A program made the translations under genes and the position numbers. 64,000 nucleotides of DNA, from NCBI GenBank assembly GCA_907164885.2, contig OU015492.1, positions 192,779,977 through 192,843,976 of the forward strand, in the 5' to 3' direction. The first letter of the stretch is position 1; every line of letters begins with the position of its first letter. The notes beneath the pieces were generated by a model. That model searched no databases. It was not told the DNA's origin and was given only the letters and a program-made list of their open reading frames with translations. This document shows, in pieces, positions 12,687-25,100 of the stretch. Source of the DNA: Dolomedes plantarius (taxonomy: Eukaryota; Arthropoda; Arachnida; Araneae; Dolomedidae).

Positions 12687-13986
12687 CTGGGTGGCCATGA
12701 TTAAACTGACAGTGCTCACAGTGTTCTGTAGGGCGATCTATTTGCGAGAATGACGCCACATTTTGTAGAAAGATTAAACAAGACGGGGGACGAAGGATTC
12801 AGCGAAAAAATAAATTAGTTCCAAAAGTCACCGCTAGGGGAATATTTGGCGCTGTGTAATAGAAAATAGAGTGTTAACAAATGCAAATAAATACGGAATA
12901 AAATTACCTGTTATTATGCACATTTTCTTATTTAGTTCAAGTGCAATATGGCAACACTTTTAAAAAAGCGTAAAATCTACATAAACACCGATAAAGTCTC
13001 GTGATCTGCAATATCACGTACGCTGAGCAGAAGAAGAAGTTATTTATTCAAATTTCACGTTACATCCATTGGCACAGTGCCAGCTGCTTGGGTTTTAAAG
13101 GCAATGTGTTACGTTTCGAATCAATCGGATTGAAAGTTTATGTGCAATGTCTCCTTCTTTAGTCGAGCGTGCGTTACTGGTCAAATTATTTTACCTCAAC
13201 CAGTGCAACGCGTCAGCGCTCTTCGTGCTTTTAGAACGCACAAAAAAATGCGTAAAGGTAATGGTCCTGTGTCAGTTAATGGGCTAAAAGCAATGGTTGC
13301 GACGTTTGAGAAAACAGGTTCTCTGAAGGTTCAGTCAGGCAGAGGACGAAAACCTGTACCACAGGATACAATCGAAGCAGTTGCCACGGCGATTGTCGAC
13401 AGAGGACCAGACAATATTGCTGCCACCTCTAGCGCTCGTGGATTAGCTCGGAATATGGATATGCCTTACAGTACGGTATGGAAAATCTTACGAAAGATTA
13501 TCAACTTCTATCCGTACAAGATCAGCCGTGTACAGGAGTTACTGTACCCCGACCATGATAAGCAATTGACTTTTGCTCTCACCTTTCTTTCCAGAATGGA
13601 AGGTGGATGATGCTTGGCCGTGGAAAATCTTATGGGGAGACGAGGCCCACTTTTACCTGCATGGAACTGTGAATACCCAGAACTGCCGAATTTGGGATGA
13701 CAAATCACCACATGCAGTCACAGAAATTCCCTTATATTCACCAAAGGTAACTGTTTGGTGTGGGTTCACAGCGGAATTTATCGTAGGTCCATTCTTCTAT
13801 GAGAACATTCCATTACACAGCGCCAAATATTAACCCTAGCGGTGACTTTTGGAACTAATTTATTTTTTTGTGGAATCCTTCGTCCCCCCTCTTGTTTAAT
13901 CTTCCTACAAAATGTGGCGTCATTCTCGCAAATAGATCGCGCTACAGAACACTGTGAGCACTGTCAGTTTAATTATGGCCACCCGG
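12687..13986 (+). mobile_element. Mariner-like transposon with about 180-bp TIRs, internally deleted
   Basis: Left TIR 12687-12864 and right TIR 13807-13986 are near-perfect inverted copies, beginning CTGGGTGGCCATGATTAAAC and ending with the complement (GTTTAATTATGGCCACCCGG). TA dinucleotides flank both ends (12685-12686 and 13987-13988), the target of Tc1/mariner elements. A broken transposase lies between. At 1300 bp it lacks the C-terminal half of the catalytic domain. Confidence 0.88.
13147..13818 (+). pseudogene. Mariner-like transposase, frameshifted and C-terminally deleted
   Basis: Pieces in three frames give one protein. The N-terminus starts at ATG 13147 (MSPSLVERALLVKLFYLNQC). A frame change near 13215-13225 leads into a helix-turn-helix region with MRKGNGPVSVNGLKAM, then GRGRKPV and STVWKILRKI. 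A second frame change near 13600 leads into WPWKILWGDEAHFYLHG and VNTQNCRIW. GDEAHF holds the expected first catalytic Asp. The later QDGAPPH-type Asp and the third acidic residue are missing: the frame runs from VTVWCGF and GPFFYEN straight into the right TIR. The family resembles arthropod mariner-like proteins annotated with a DUF4817-type N-terminus; that name is from memory. It cannot encode active enzyme. Confidence 0.82.
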
Positions 13987-14015
13987 TATATATATATATC
14001 TCTACACACACATGC

Positions 14016-14016
14016 A

Positions 14017-14096
<80 letters not shown>

Positions 14097-14108
14097 ATAT
14101 ATATATAT
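14016..14108. repeat. (ATAA)n followed by (TA)n microsatellite
   Basis: A tetranucleotide ATAA run to about 14052 passes directly into (TA)n to about 14108, a few tens of bases from the right end of the mariner-like element. Confidence 0.95.
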
Positions 14109-14375
14109 TTACATATATACACAGGAAAACTAATTTTCCTACCTTACACCACATTTACTGGGATAGTAAACACAAATAATAATAAATGTTTTTAAACACC
14201 AGATTGAAACATAATTCCTTAGACTCTTTTGAAGAAATTAAAACGTATTAATCATATCACTATTTTTATATAGTCTTATAATTTCTTAAAACACACATAT
14301 GTTTGTGAGTGAGATTTTCTGTCACTGCAGCTGTGTAATAGATTTACTGGGGTTTAACCCTAGCTTCAATGACCA

Positions 14376-14389
14376 GGTACCCGGGTACC
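14376..14389. promoter_or_regulatory. Palindromic GGTACCCGGGTACC in piggyBac-like left end
   Basis: A perfect 14-bp palindrome just inside the left terminus. A one-base variant occurs at 14562-14575 and a related palindrome (GGTACCGCGGTACC) at 16788-16801 near the right end. The placement at both ends suggests a transposase-binding or architectural site; that role is inferred. Confidence 0.5.
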
Positions 14390-14799
14390 TTTTTGCGATT
14401 GTTATCGGAATTTTTATCATTTCTAATTAAGCCTTGGTAAAATTGCTTTTAATCCTCGTTATTTGCATGAATCTGAACTAGACATATAATTGTAAAGTTT
14501 TAGGAGAAATAATATTTTTTTTTTTTGCATTAAACTTTCTTATACCATTACTCAATATCCAGTTACCCGGGTACCCATTATTGTCTCTCGTCGATAAGCA
14601 AAAGTACATGATTATTATTACAACAAATATAATCAAACATAATAATAATAATTTATTATTAGTAGTAGTAATATTTATTATTAGTATTAGTATTATTTAG
14701 TTCTATTATTATTATCACGACAAATATATTTCTTGAAAAAAAAATTACGTTTCAGCACATATTATTATTTATTATTTTTATTATCATCATGACAAATAT

Positions 14800-16500
14800 A
14801 ATTATTTAAAAAAATTACGTTTCAGTACATGTTTTACATTGGCATATTGACATTGAAAGCTCATCACAAACGGGTTTTCCACGAGTTTTGCATGATTTTC
14901 TCGTTTTTCTCCGAAGTTTCTTAGGAGCAGAAACACACACTTGGCAAACTCCAACAACTCACTTTCTTCCAGTTGAATCACGTGCCTGAAAATCTGCGGT
15001 AGTACTGGAGCTGGACGGCATCGCAGGCAGAGATACACTGTTTGAGGAATTCAGAATGTTTTCTACACCTGAGATGGTTGAAAAATGTTGCATGGCTTGA
15101 ATATTTCTTGACCGTTCCTGAATTAATGGAAGACACAAGTGTGCACCTAACCGACGCAAAAATAAACGGCGGTCATTCTTTTTATAGATGCGCATATCGA
15201 CATTCGCCTTATGAACAATATAAGCAGCTAGAGCAGATATGTCCAAAATGTTTAAAAAATAAGTGGACATCTCTTCGTTTGACTATAAGAGGTATATTTT
15301 AGAAGCATCTCATCCATCGCGTCAACACTAGATCTTGTTTTGTTGTAAAACCTAATGATTTCTGGCTTTTCCTTGGCTCCAGAGATACTTTCATTATGAT
15401 GTAAAGTAGAAAGCAATATAACAGCTATTTTCTTCTTAGGAACATATGAACATATTGTTACACCGTTATTGAATCCGAATAAAGAATTTTACGATTCTCG
15501 CATTTGACATGGTGACATTTCAGTTGGAATATATTTCTTGTTTCTATTTACAGTTTCTACGACTGTCAGACGCCATGACAGCAAAAGTTAAGTCATTGAG
15601 AGTGACGTAAAAATTATCCAGGTTTCTGCCGGAGCGTTTGTATGGAGTAGCCAGCTCTTTTACGACCCGTTCGCCTTGATTGACTTCACGTTGTCCTCCG
15701 GTTTTTCCGGAATACAATTGACCAGAAAGTGGGTAAAAATTAATGGCATCGCATATCCACCACACTTTTAACCGGTATTTTCCGGGCTTATTTAGCATAA
15801 GAATGGGTGAATCGCGTTTTTCCATGATATGGAAATAGCTATTGTCAGATTTTCCGATGGTTTATACTTTTTTGCTAAGTCATTGTTTAGTAAGATCCAA
15901 AGATCACGAAGTGCAGCAGATTTATCATTTTCGAGTCGTGCAGCTCGTGTATTTTGATTATCAAATCGAATGAATCGAAGGATATTCCAAAACCTATTTA
16001 AACTCATACTTGCTCTGTAAAGCGAATATGAAGTTGGTTTCCACATTTCTATGGTATCATCAGTGTTGGTATTATTAGCACCTGCTGTTAGTAGACTTCC
16101 AATAAAAGCATCAAATTCTTTAGCTGTCAATTTCGTCCATATTAATTGTTTCTTTTCTGAATTGTCTTGATTATATTTCTCGTAAACGGTAATAGCCTTC
16201 TGATTTGTATGTCTAACGATCATATCAACCATTTCATGTGTAAATATACACTTGAATGTATCACGAATGAATAAGTTTTGTGTTGATTTTTGTGGCCCAC
16301 TTCTTTCACGAACAATATTATGAGCTACCGTTTGGTTATAAACTGGTGTATCTTTATTCCAAATAGTTCCATCTTTGGCTTGAAACGAATTCAATGGCGT
16401 GACCAATACATTAGTACTGTCTTCGGAAGAATCACTGTCGTTTGTGCTGTCACTGTCGAAATTGTAATTCCTACATTTTTTCCTAGTAAAGTTGCGATTT
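14800..16500 (-). pseudogene. piggyBac-like transposase (DDE_Tnp_1_7 type), broken
   Basis: Read on the minus strand, an acidic N-terminal stretch (about 16490-16410, rich in Asp and Ser) leads to TKLTAKEFDAFIGSLLTAG, SLNRFWNILRFIRFDN and LRDLWILLNNDLAKKY in 16406-15792. An overlapping frame at 15825-15544 has NKPGKYRLKVWWICDAINFY, then TGKTGGQREVNQGERVV and GRNLDNFYVT, which contains the family's second catalytic-region Asp. The segment that should carry the first catalytic Asp (DEQL) reads TIAISISW and is destroyed. A fragment at 15270-14959 matches the late region (YFLNILDISALAAYIVH), and a decayed Cys-rich tail follows near 14900. At least three frame changes show it is a fossil. Confidence 0.85.
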
Positions 16501-16879
16501 ATATAGATATAAATAAATAAAATAATTACTAATCCATTATTAATTCACCAAAGCATACAGTAAATTGCAGTACAATATAAATCGAAGAAACCGTCCGTTT
16601 CTTACATACAATTCAACGTGAAACGTACGCATAAAACGAGAGGAAAATAATGAACCAATTCGCTTTTTAGTAAAACCAGAATACATACATTCCGCAAGGA
16701 CGAGGGTGTAAAGAACAGTTCCGTTTAAATGGAAAGGGTGGTAGAAAGAAAGCTTATTTCAGCGTTACGCATTCGAAATTCGATGTCGGTACCGCGGTAC
16801 CCTGTCATTGAAAGTAAGGGAAGCTTTTGGTCATTGAAAGTAAGGAAAGCGTTTGATCATTGACGCTAGGGTTAAGTTG

Positions 16880-18380
16880 TTTCAGCATGTATTAAAATCG
16901 TTTACTGTGCAGTGCCGAATTTATAATGTATGCACCGTATACCATTCAGGTAGATTTCAGACTGTTTTGATTATTCTGGGAAATTTAAGAGAAACATCAT
17001 GTGTTATCAAGAATGCAGAGAACTCCATAAATATGGCATATATGTTTTTTAGACAGTTTAAAATATACGTGTGTTTCATGTCTTAAACTGGTTATTATGA
17101 GTTAAAATAAAGAAATATAGACATACAGTGACTCACCGGTGAAATGGATGAATAATATTTCTCAAAATATTATTGTTTATGCCAACTTTCTTTATTTGTC
17201 CAAGACTTCATCATATAGTTGAAATATCACCCAAGTGAAAATTTATTTTTGTAGTTAATAACTTATTATATTCAAAACTATCCTCTAAAAACTATACTTA
17301 AAGACTACGTTTCTAAGATTAATATCCAATTTGTAAACCAAGTCCTAATTAGCTAATTAGTAGATCACGTGGCTTCTGGGTAATGTCTTCAACGCTGGTA
17401 CGCAGGCACAGAGAATTTGAATGTATTAGTTACACTTTCCTTCTTAATTGGAACTGAAAAACTCGTAGTGTTAAGGCATTCGTAACTTAATATTTGTTTC
17501 TTTACATGCGCTCGGCTGGGTACAGAGTGATGTGTTAAAAAGTGATTGTATAGAATTACGATAGGGAAACAAACTTAGGGAGACAAGATACCTTCAACCT
17601 AATTTTTTTAAAAATTCGATAGTTTACTCTCTATATAAAATAAGGATAATTAATATTCTATTTTAATACATTCAAGACACTTACAATTCACAAATAAGTA
17701 TTTTGTGGAAGTATAAGACTTATTTTTCAAAAAATGCTTCAAACATGCTAGAATTTTTGAAAATGCTCCATGCGCTTTAATTTTCTAGGGATTTCTTACG
17801 AAATTCTCAGGATTGTTAATTGAAGTGTTTGTCACAAAACTGTGCATTATGCTTTGAAACCAGAACTATTTTTCAAATTTATAGACCATGAAATGAAGTA
17901 AAAACATGCAAATACTTAAAAAAAATGACAGAAAGATTAAAAATAGGGCTTTTGGTCCATTTAAAAATATACAATGATCAATATGGTAGGCTTATATTAA
18001 AAAAATAAGGTTTTTAAATGATATGGGATGCGCATAGAGCTAGTACTTTTGAAAAGTGTTTGGAAAACAGGCATTATTCTGTCGAAAAATCCTTATTTTG
18101 AAAACTAAGGGTCTTAAATGTCAAACAAAAATAACTTCTTTATTATTCTCCTTCTGTATATAGAGTTAAAAATTTAAAATTTAAAAAAAAATCCTGCTTG
18201 AGGGTTCCTTGTATCCTTAAGTGAAGCGATTATAAATATCTGAATGCAGGACAATATTTCATGCACACACATCTACATATAGAATAAAATAATTTAATTG
18301 TTAAAGTTTTGATTCCATTAGGTATACTTGTTGTTAGATTTTATTTGCGACCAAATACATTTATCAAAATATGCATTTAT
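16880..18380. other. No gene seen
   Basis: AT-rich sequence. The plus frame 16853-17086 starts inside the piggyBac-like right end and resembles nothing known. No repeat structure found. Confidence 0.55.
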
Positions 18381-18456
18381 CAAAACATACGTAGACTATT
18401 CACGAGATGCGCTCGCGGGATTTCGAGGAAAAAAAAAAAAAAGGGTTCAAAAATGT

Positions 18457-18470
18457 CCACCAGATGGCGC
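18457..18470 (+). promoter_or_regulatory. CTCF-core-like motif, left arm
   Basis: CCACCAGATGGCGC fits the 14-base CTCF core consensus CCASYAGRKGGCRS at every position. It lies in the left arm of the fold-back element, forward orientation. Binding is not shown by sequence alone. Confidence 0.55.
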
Positions 18471-18748
18471 TTTTCATGGAAAACATTAAATTTAACAAAA
18501 TTAATGACCAAAACGGAATACATAAAAAATTTTAACATTTATAGAGTAGTTTTTGATCACCTTATCATCGAACCACATTTAATAAAGGTAAGGAAATAAA
18601 TAACAGTCGAGATTTTTTTTCTCTAGAACCCACGGCTTTTCTCGGTTTTAAATTTTATTACTTATAAATCTTGTTCTGAATTGTTGATATTGTTTATGTA
18701 TTCCGTTTTGCTCGTTTATTTTGTTAAATTTAATTTTTTCCATCAAAA

Positions 18749-18762
18749 GCGCCATCTGGTGG
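18749..18762 (-). promoter_or_regulatory. CTCF-core-like motif, right arm
   Basis: GCGCCATCTGGTGG is the exact reverse complement of the left-arm motif, so the two sites point towards each other about 290 bp apart. The copy exists because the arms are inverted repeats. Confidence 0.55.
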
Positions 18763-19081
18763 ACATTTTTGAATTAATTTTTATTTTCAAAATTGCGTAA
18801 GCGCATCTCGTGTATAGTCTGTATACCCAATGTGGTTACATTCCGTTCACCCTTTTGAGCTGTAGGCAGCTACTTTTAGGGGAAGTTTAATTATAACCAC
18901 CCTGTATATAGAATTCGGTATTTAATGCTGAAGAATCTGTATTGCATTTACATATACTGTCATAGACTTCTTAAGAAGATTTAATAAGCAAAGAGTAAAG
19001 TAATGTAAAATACTTTCACTGAGGTAAATCAATTCCAAAACACCGTGCATAACTTTAGTCTCCTTTCAATAATTCTTTTAA

Positions 19082-19790
19082 GGCGACAATAGACCTTCAG
19101 ATTGACAAAAATATGTCCCCAAAACGATTTTTTTTTCTTTCAGAAAATGATTCTGCAACTCATCAGTTTTAAATTAAAAGAAAAGTATGTTGATCCGATC
19201 ATTATTAACCGAGTTATAATTATTTTTTTCAAACGTAAACAATGGAAATGTTACGTTAAATTAAAACTTAAAATGCCATTTTCTCAAAACAAGTTTTCAT
19301 GTCGTTTCGGTATGTTCAAAATGTCCCATGCATCATAATTTTTCTTGAATTTTCATAAAATTTCATAAAAGGATTATTTATATATGTTTATATAAAACTT
19401 ACTAATAAATTCATTATACTATTTTAAAACAACTTAAAATTTTTACAATTAAAAAAAATGCTTGATAAAAATTTTGCATAAAATAACCTATTTTTATTGA
19501 TTTCTTTTCTAGTTTTTATAAATATGACTGTAAATCAAATATTGCTAGTAACTTTTATTATAACTATATAAAGCTAGCTTAAGAAAGAAAATTAGATATC
19601 TGAGACAAAAATGGATGCGCATGGAGAATTTTTACATAGAGTAATTAACAAACTGATTTTAATTAATTACATTCTGATTTTTTTTTTAATTTAGAATTTT
19701 CATATCTAAACAACACTGTATATGCATAGAAAATTTCATAGCAATTGGTTGATAAATATAAAAAAAAGTTTTTCATGGCCCATTGTCGCC
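19082..19790. mobile_element. TTAA-flanked MITE
   Basis: GGCGACAATAGACC after TTAA (19078-19081) and GGCCCATTGTCGCC before TTAA (19791-19794) are inverted copies. The TTAA flanks fit a piggyBac-mobilised non-autonomous element. The interior (709 bp element) has no transposase; the frame at 19102-19338 is probably chance. Confidence 0.65.
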
Positions 19791-19800
19791 TTAAATCAAA

Positions 19801-21280
19801 CAAATAGCTTCCAAACAAAAATGGAGGCGAAGAATATTATCATTTTACGCTAACACATAGAAATTAAAATATCTATTAGAATGTGTACAACTTTCTATAT
19901 ATGATGACAATTTTCTTGAATGCTGGAAGTGAAAATTCAAATTCTTTGAATGTGACTGTCACTAAAGTCACCGTTTAAGAGATTTCTTTTGTCATCCCCT
20001 GTTTATTGAATTTTTCGTAAACAAGTGGGTTTCGCACATTTGTTCAAGGAAGGTGAAAATTTTCTACCTCTCTTGCAGCTAAGAATGCATATATTCTAAA
20101 GTTACTCGGAGGAGAAGTAATATGGATAGTTTCGTTGCATAATTTATTACATGGTTGAGCATTAATTATATTTTAAGGTGAATGAAACAAAATATTTAAG
20201 AAATGATTTTTGAATATATCTACATTTATTTAACACTAACTATTAAAATACATTCCTGAAGAAATTTTTCTTAATCACACTAAAGAACTACTCACTCCTA
20301 ATTCTGAATATAACTATTGATATCTCAGAATATACATCCAAGAATCTGTAATTTTTTAAACATGATAAAAGCTTATGACAGTGATTTAGTTTTAAATTAA
20401 TAAAAATATTACTAAAATTTTAAATCTTTTCAGATATACTCATCATTTAAACAGCTGCCTTAAAATAGACCTACAGAGTTACACTGACAAACACATTAGT
20501 CACTGTAGTGGAATTAAATTTTATTTTACTAAAAGGGCAAAGCCATTGCAATTTATATCCAAAGATTTTAATTATGAAAAATAGATAACTTATAAATGCA
20601 ATACATTTATTTGTAGCATGGCTCTAGATCATCTTTACTATAACGCGTGTAGTTTTATCGATTGATTTTTAAACTGTGCCATTCGATCTTTAAACTGTGC
20701 CATTTCTTCAGCATCAGATATCACCTAATAATATGCAAAGGAAATGCCTGTTCCTCTTGATTGAACAAAATATCTTAACGTTTTGTGGAAGAAATCATAC
20801 ATTAATACAACATCATTACGTATAGATATACACTGACGCTGTAACATTTAAACCACATTGCATTGGACAATTTGAAATGAATACTTTCGCTAAACTTGGA
20901 AACAGTATCTTTATTTTATAGTTGTTGTATATACACTATACTTTATGCTGTCCCAGCTGTGATTTAATTTCCAGTTTTGTTAGTTATAACTGCCTCAGAA
21001 ATATTTTATAGTTTGAATATATCTTTGAAATTATTGACACATTCATGAAGATATGTCAGTATTACTTCATATAAAGGTAACCAAAATATAACTTAGTGTT
21101 TATGTGCTACCATCACATTTTTATTCTAAGAGAGAACCTAACATTGGCATGAGAAAACAATCATACGTGTGAAAATAGCTGTTTAAATTACAGATAATCC
21201 TCAAGAGTTTTTTTCATATAATTTATGTAAATCTTTTTGACATACAATTACTATGGTAAAAAATTAGTTATCAATTAGAG
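19801..21280. other. No gene seen
   Basis: AT-rich with one short direct repeat (TTTAAACTGTGCCATT twice, about 20669-20705). Nothing else supported. Confidence 0.55.
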
Positions 21281-21349
21281 AAATAAATATTACAGCAGAC
21301 ACATTAGACAGAACCGAACAAAAGACGAAAAAGTGCAGGGCCTAGAGTC

Positions 21350-21445
21350 AGGTACACCACCTGTGCACATACGTAGCACGTTGTGCACATTGTGCATATA
21401 CGTACCACCTGTGCACGTTGTGCACATACGTAGCATGCCGGAATC
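21350..21445. repeat. Imperfect short tandem repeat (GTGCACATACGTA type)
   Basis: Segments built from ACCTGTGCAC, GTTGTGCACAT and ATACGTAGCA/ATACGTACCA recur three times. The minus-strand cysteine-rich open frames across it are low-complexity artefacts. Confidence 0.7.
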
Positions 21446-21830
21446 TGTACGTGTCGTGTGAACATGTGAGGGGAGTCTAAGCACAACGTTGAAGTGGAAG
21501 ATAGTGAAAGGTTCAAATCATTGGTAAAGTCACTGAATTGATTTTGAAGAGTGACATGATCTACCGAAAGGCACAGAAACAACATGAGGAAGAATTTTTT
21601 TTTTCCGATATCACATCACTGTAGAGCTCGAACATGGTTAAAGTCTGAGCAGTGTGGCGGAAGAGTTCGAATCGCTGTCAGAGGATGTCATATCCCTATT
21701 AAGGAGTACTTTTTTACTGCATTCCACCTTCGATAGAGGTGAATATATATAAATGTCCACCAGTGCAACGGACCAACTGCTTAAAAAGTCCCATTGGACA
21801 CTTTTGTTGGTCAATATTATTAACCTTCAT

Positions 21831-22104
21831 GTTGACCGATGGCAAAGTGGTTAAGACATCAGTCTGACATACCGGGACCCGGGTACGATTCCCGCATTAG
21901 ACTTGGTTGTATTCTGGGGAACCCGTCAGTCTTTCTGCACAAGGAGCCTCGTTTAGAAAGGGGAGCTGCAAACCATTGTTCATCTCCGGTGTCATCGCTC
22001 GTTAATGAAAATTCTTCTTGATTGTGTAGATTATGTTTCTATTTCCTTGTATTCATATGTACTCCGGACTGAGGTGAGAGGTTGTCAGCCCTAGCCACAA
22101 ACAC
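21831..22104 (+). mobile_element. tRNA-derived SINE with 12-bp target duplication
   Basis: A perfect direct repeat ATTAACCTTCAT flanks the unit (21819-21830 and 22105-22116). The A box TGGCAAAGTGG (21840-21850) and B box GGTACGATTCC (21882-21892) are 42 nt apart, as in tRNA promoters. The tRNA-like head is followed by a roughly 200-bp tRNA-unrelated body and no long A tail. The open frame 21839-22021 is a by-product. Such elements are copied by the reverse transcriptase of a partner LINE. Confidence 0.88.
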
Positions 22105-22119
22105 ATTAACCTTCATAAT

Positions 22120-25100
22120 ATCTATACATCACGAGGATGTTATGACAAGATTTATACAAATTTTGAGTAATGTTACAGGCGAAAACCTTTCTCGTGCATA
22201 ATTTTGGTACAGCTGTGTACATAAAAACATTTATTAAATTATTTACTAACCTTCTACAACTTCACCCTAACTTTTATAAATGATGAAGAATTTTTAAATG
22301 ATAAACCTAGTTTTTTTTGTTATCCAATTTACGTTATATATAATCAATATTCACTGTTACCCATTTATCTGATATCTTATTATTTATTATGGGACTAGTT
22401 TTTTAGGACGACAAAGGATTTATTATTCTGCATTATGGAAACATTTTAAAACATTTTAATCATAAAAAACCAACACTAGACATATTCTTCAATATAAATA
22501 AGACAAACCTTGTACTGAAAAATAAGTATTTTTGACGAATTTCATCGAGAAAAATATCGCTTTTAAAAATAATTCGTTTCATATAAAAAACTTTTTCTGT
22601 CACCGGCGTAACGGAAAAGTTAAACATTATCGTAACTTATTCAGTTATATTTTTTCTGTTCGCTATTTATTTTACTTTAATCCACCTAAATCTTTGAAAG
22701 AGCTGAAATTACATCCTCATTAAGGTAGATTTATCCATAAATATTTTATTTTGTTATCTTAGATTTTTTTTACATTTTATTTATTACATTCACAGTTCTT
22801 TTTTTTGGCATTTTTAAATAATTTAATCAAAACGAAAATCAAGGAGCATTTTAAAGCTAAAGAAGATTTATTTTTGGTTAAAATTATATGTGCTATGAAT
22901 TTATATTTTTTTCGGCACAAATTAAAAATATTTTACAAAAAAAGGTAAAGGAAACATTAGGTTTGTTAAAACTGGTAGTAAATAAATTAATAAAAGGAAA
23001 GAACATTTTTAAATTTTTTTCCATCCTTTTGTTTTTTTAATCTTGCAGCATTTATTTAGAAACATTTCATCGATCGAACGTAAGATGATGTTGTGTATTT
23101 CTTTAAATACATTTATAGCACAAAGTGTAAACAATATCTCTATGGATAGATTAAAATGCTGTGTATGTATCCATGTCATAATATAATTTAAATATGAATT
23201 ACATGCATTTTACTTTTAAGAAGAAAACAGCGAACTTCAAAACAGGTATGGATTCTTTTACAATGAAATGTGTATTTTTTTGAAAAACTCTTATTTCTTC
23301 ATGCTTCTGCTATCTACATTTTCTTCATAACATGTTTCTTGCATTCATTCTGACACAAGTTGAGATTTCTTGAAAGGAAAACTCCCCGATTAGAACAAAC
23401 AGGAAGGGAAATAAATCCCCATATAACAATGGCTCCATTGTATATATGAAAAATAATGTTGGCGAAATATGTGATATTGTTACCAACTAAGGTATAACCA
23501 TTATTACTAAATGCACGAAAAATGTTTTACCAGTGTAACATATACATAATAATTTCAGTAATATTCAACGGAAAACAAATAATAATGTAGATTCTGACTT
23601 TTAGGAATTCATCGAGGAATTTAACAACTTACAATACAGAATGGATTTGAACTTTTGGCACTAAACTAATTAAGTATACAGACCAACTATACAAATACTT
23701 TCCCCGTGAATCCAACTGTATATCGTTTATAAATCAGTACATAAGCTTACTTCCGCTCTTTCATACAGGTAAAAATTTCTTTTTGTATTAAAGATATGTT
23801 GAATTTACGGAAAAATAGGAAAGTTCAAAGCTTTTTCGTAGGTTATGTGTCATGTATTTGTAGACATAAAGCATAAAAATGGTCTTTTAGGTGATCGATT
23901 CTACTAAAACTTCCTTTTTATGTCTGCGTACATTTTACCGATGGTAATATAATATTCTTCCTATCAGAGATTAAATTTCATTCATTGAAACATTCTCATA
24001 TATATCTTTATTTTCTTAACTTTATTTTCTTAACGCAGAAAATTACTGTGTATTTAATATTGGGTGATAATGGCTTGCATTTAGTACTTTTTGATATTTT
24101 GTTATAAAGTATTTTTCAGTTGATAGGCTTTTAAAACCAATAAGAGTTATGAAAAAACAACATTTTGAATTTTATTGTTTTTCAGAAGTTAAGTAAACTG
24201 GTTTTATGAAATGATATTTTAACCTTAGGTTAACAGCACTAAGTCAAATGTTCCCTTCTCATAAAATTCTATATTTTGCTACGAATTTCTTACAATTTGA
24301 ATCTGTGATGTCGAAGTTTTGAAATCGTCCGAATATATACAAAAAATACAAGCAATATACACATATACAGTCTAAAGGTAATTTACTTTTACAGCATGAC
24401 ATATCAATGCTGTAACGGACTTGACGTTAGATATTGAAAAAAAATGTAAGTGATCGAAGGAAGGTTTCAATATCTTGCTGGTATACGAACATGTCTTATC
24501 GCCAAAGAAGAGTGCATATGTTCGAAAAATTTGAAATGAAAAGTTTTAAAGTAAAAGTGGAAAAAAGAGTTTTAAGTAGAGTAAATTCTCACGGTTTCAA
24601 ATATTGCTTTTAGGTGTCCTTACTATTATTTCACTGACTGTAACTAATAATGATATTGAAATAAATGCTATGATGCTTCCATCAAAGTTAAAGTTTGCAC
24701 AATGCAATTTTATTTCACAAATCTCTGCTAAATGCCAAGCACAACGATATATATCTTTCATCACATTCTTCTCAATTAAAAAGCAACACGTTTTTAAATT
24801 TTCTTATACCAGTGAGATTTTTTTAAGGATTGATTAAAAGACAACGTTCTATATACTATGAAACTGGATAGTATTTTATTTCGCATTTTTTTTCTTGCTG
24901 ATTGTTTGAGTCAATAAAAAAAAGAAGTGAATTGGAGAAAAAAAGATTTGTCTTCTGAGAACTAAATTGAATCGGATAATGAAAGAATTGAGGCGGTAAA
25001 ACCTAATTGGATAATCATTTGCCAGAACTAGCGCTGACATACAATGCATTAAATCTTCGCCTTTTTTTTCTGGGAATCATTACACAGACAGCTACTTCAA

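Larger units (their letters stand above)
14358..16871 (-). mobile_element. piggyBac-like transposon, full length but coding-dead
   Basis: TTAA (14354-14357) precedes CCCTAGC at the left, and GCTAGGG precedes TTAA (16872-16875) at the right: the exact target and terminal triplet of piggyBac. The 2514-bp length is close to that of canonical piggyBac. The right subterminal region holds TCATTGAAAGTAAGG(G/A)AAGC twice (16805-16824, 16831-16850) plus a terminal half copy, and the left TIR has the matching TCAATGA. A minus-strand transposase, broken into several frames, fills the interior. Confidence 0.9.
18387..18826. repeat. Fold-back (MITE-like) element, arms about 140 bp
   Basis: The left arm (about 18387-18527) and right arm (about 18692-18826) are inverted copies. 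Both include GAGATGCGC, ATGTCCACCAGATGGCGCTT and AACGGAATACATAAA in the same inward order. The loop is about 165 bp. The left arm has an A14 run not shared by the right. No TIR was found at the left edge. At the right, a further 80 bp leads to CCACCCTGTATA near 18906, which resembles a mariner-type terminus (TACAGGGTGGTTATAATTAA). No coding sequence. Confidence 0.8.

Noticed and set aside
13842..14027. 61-residue open frame
   Set aside because: It is the translation of the right TIR of the mariner-like element.
21840..21892. Functional tRNA gene
   Set aside because: A and B boxes are present, but I could not form an acceptor stem, and a target duplication shows that it is a SINE.
21839..22021. 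60-residue plus open frame
   Set aside because: It sits fully inside the SINE with a 12-bp target duplication and starts on the A box.
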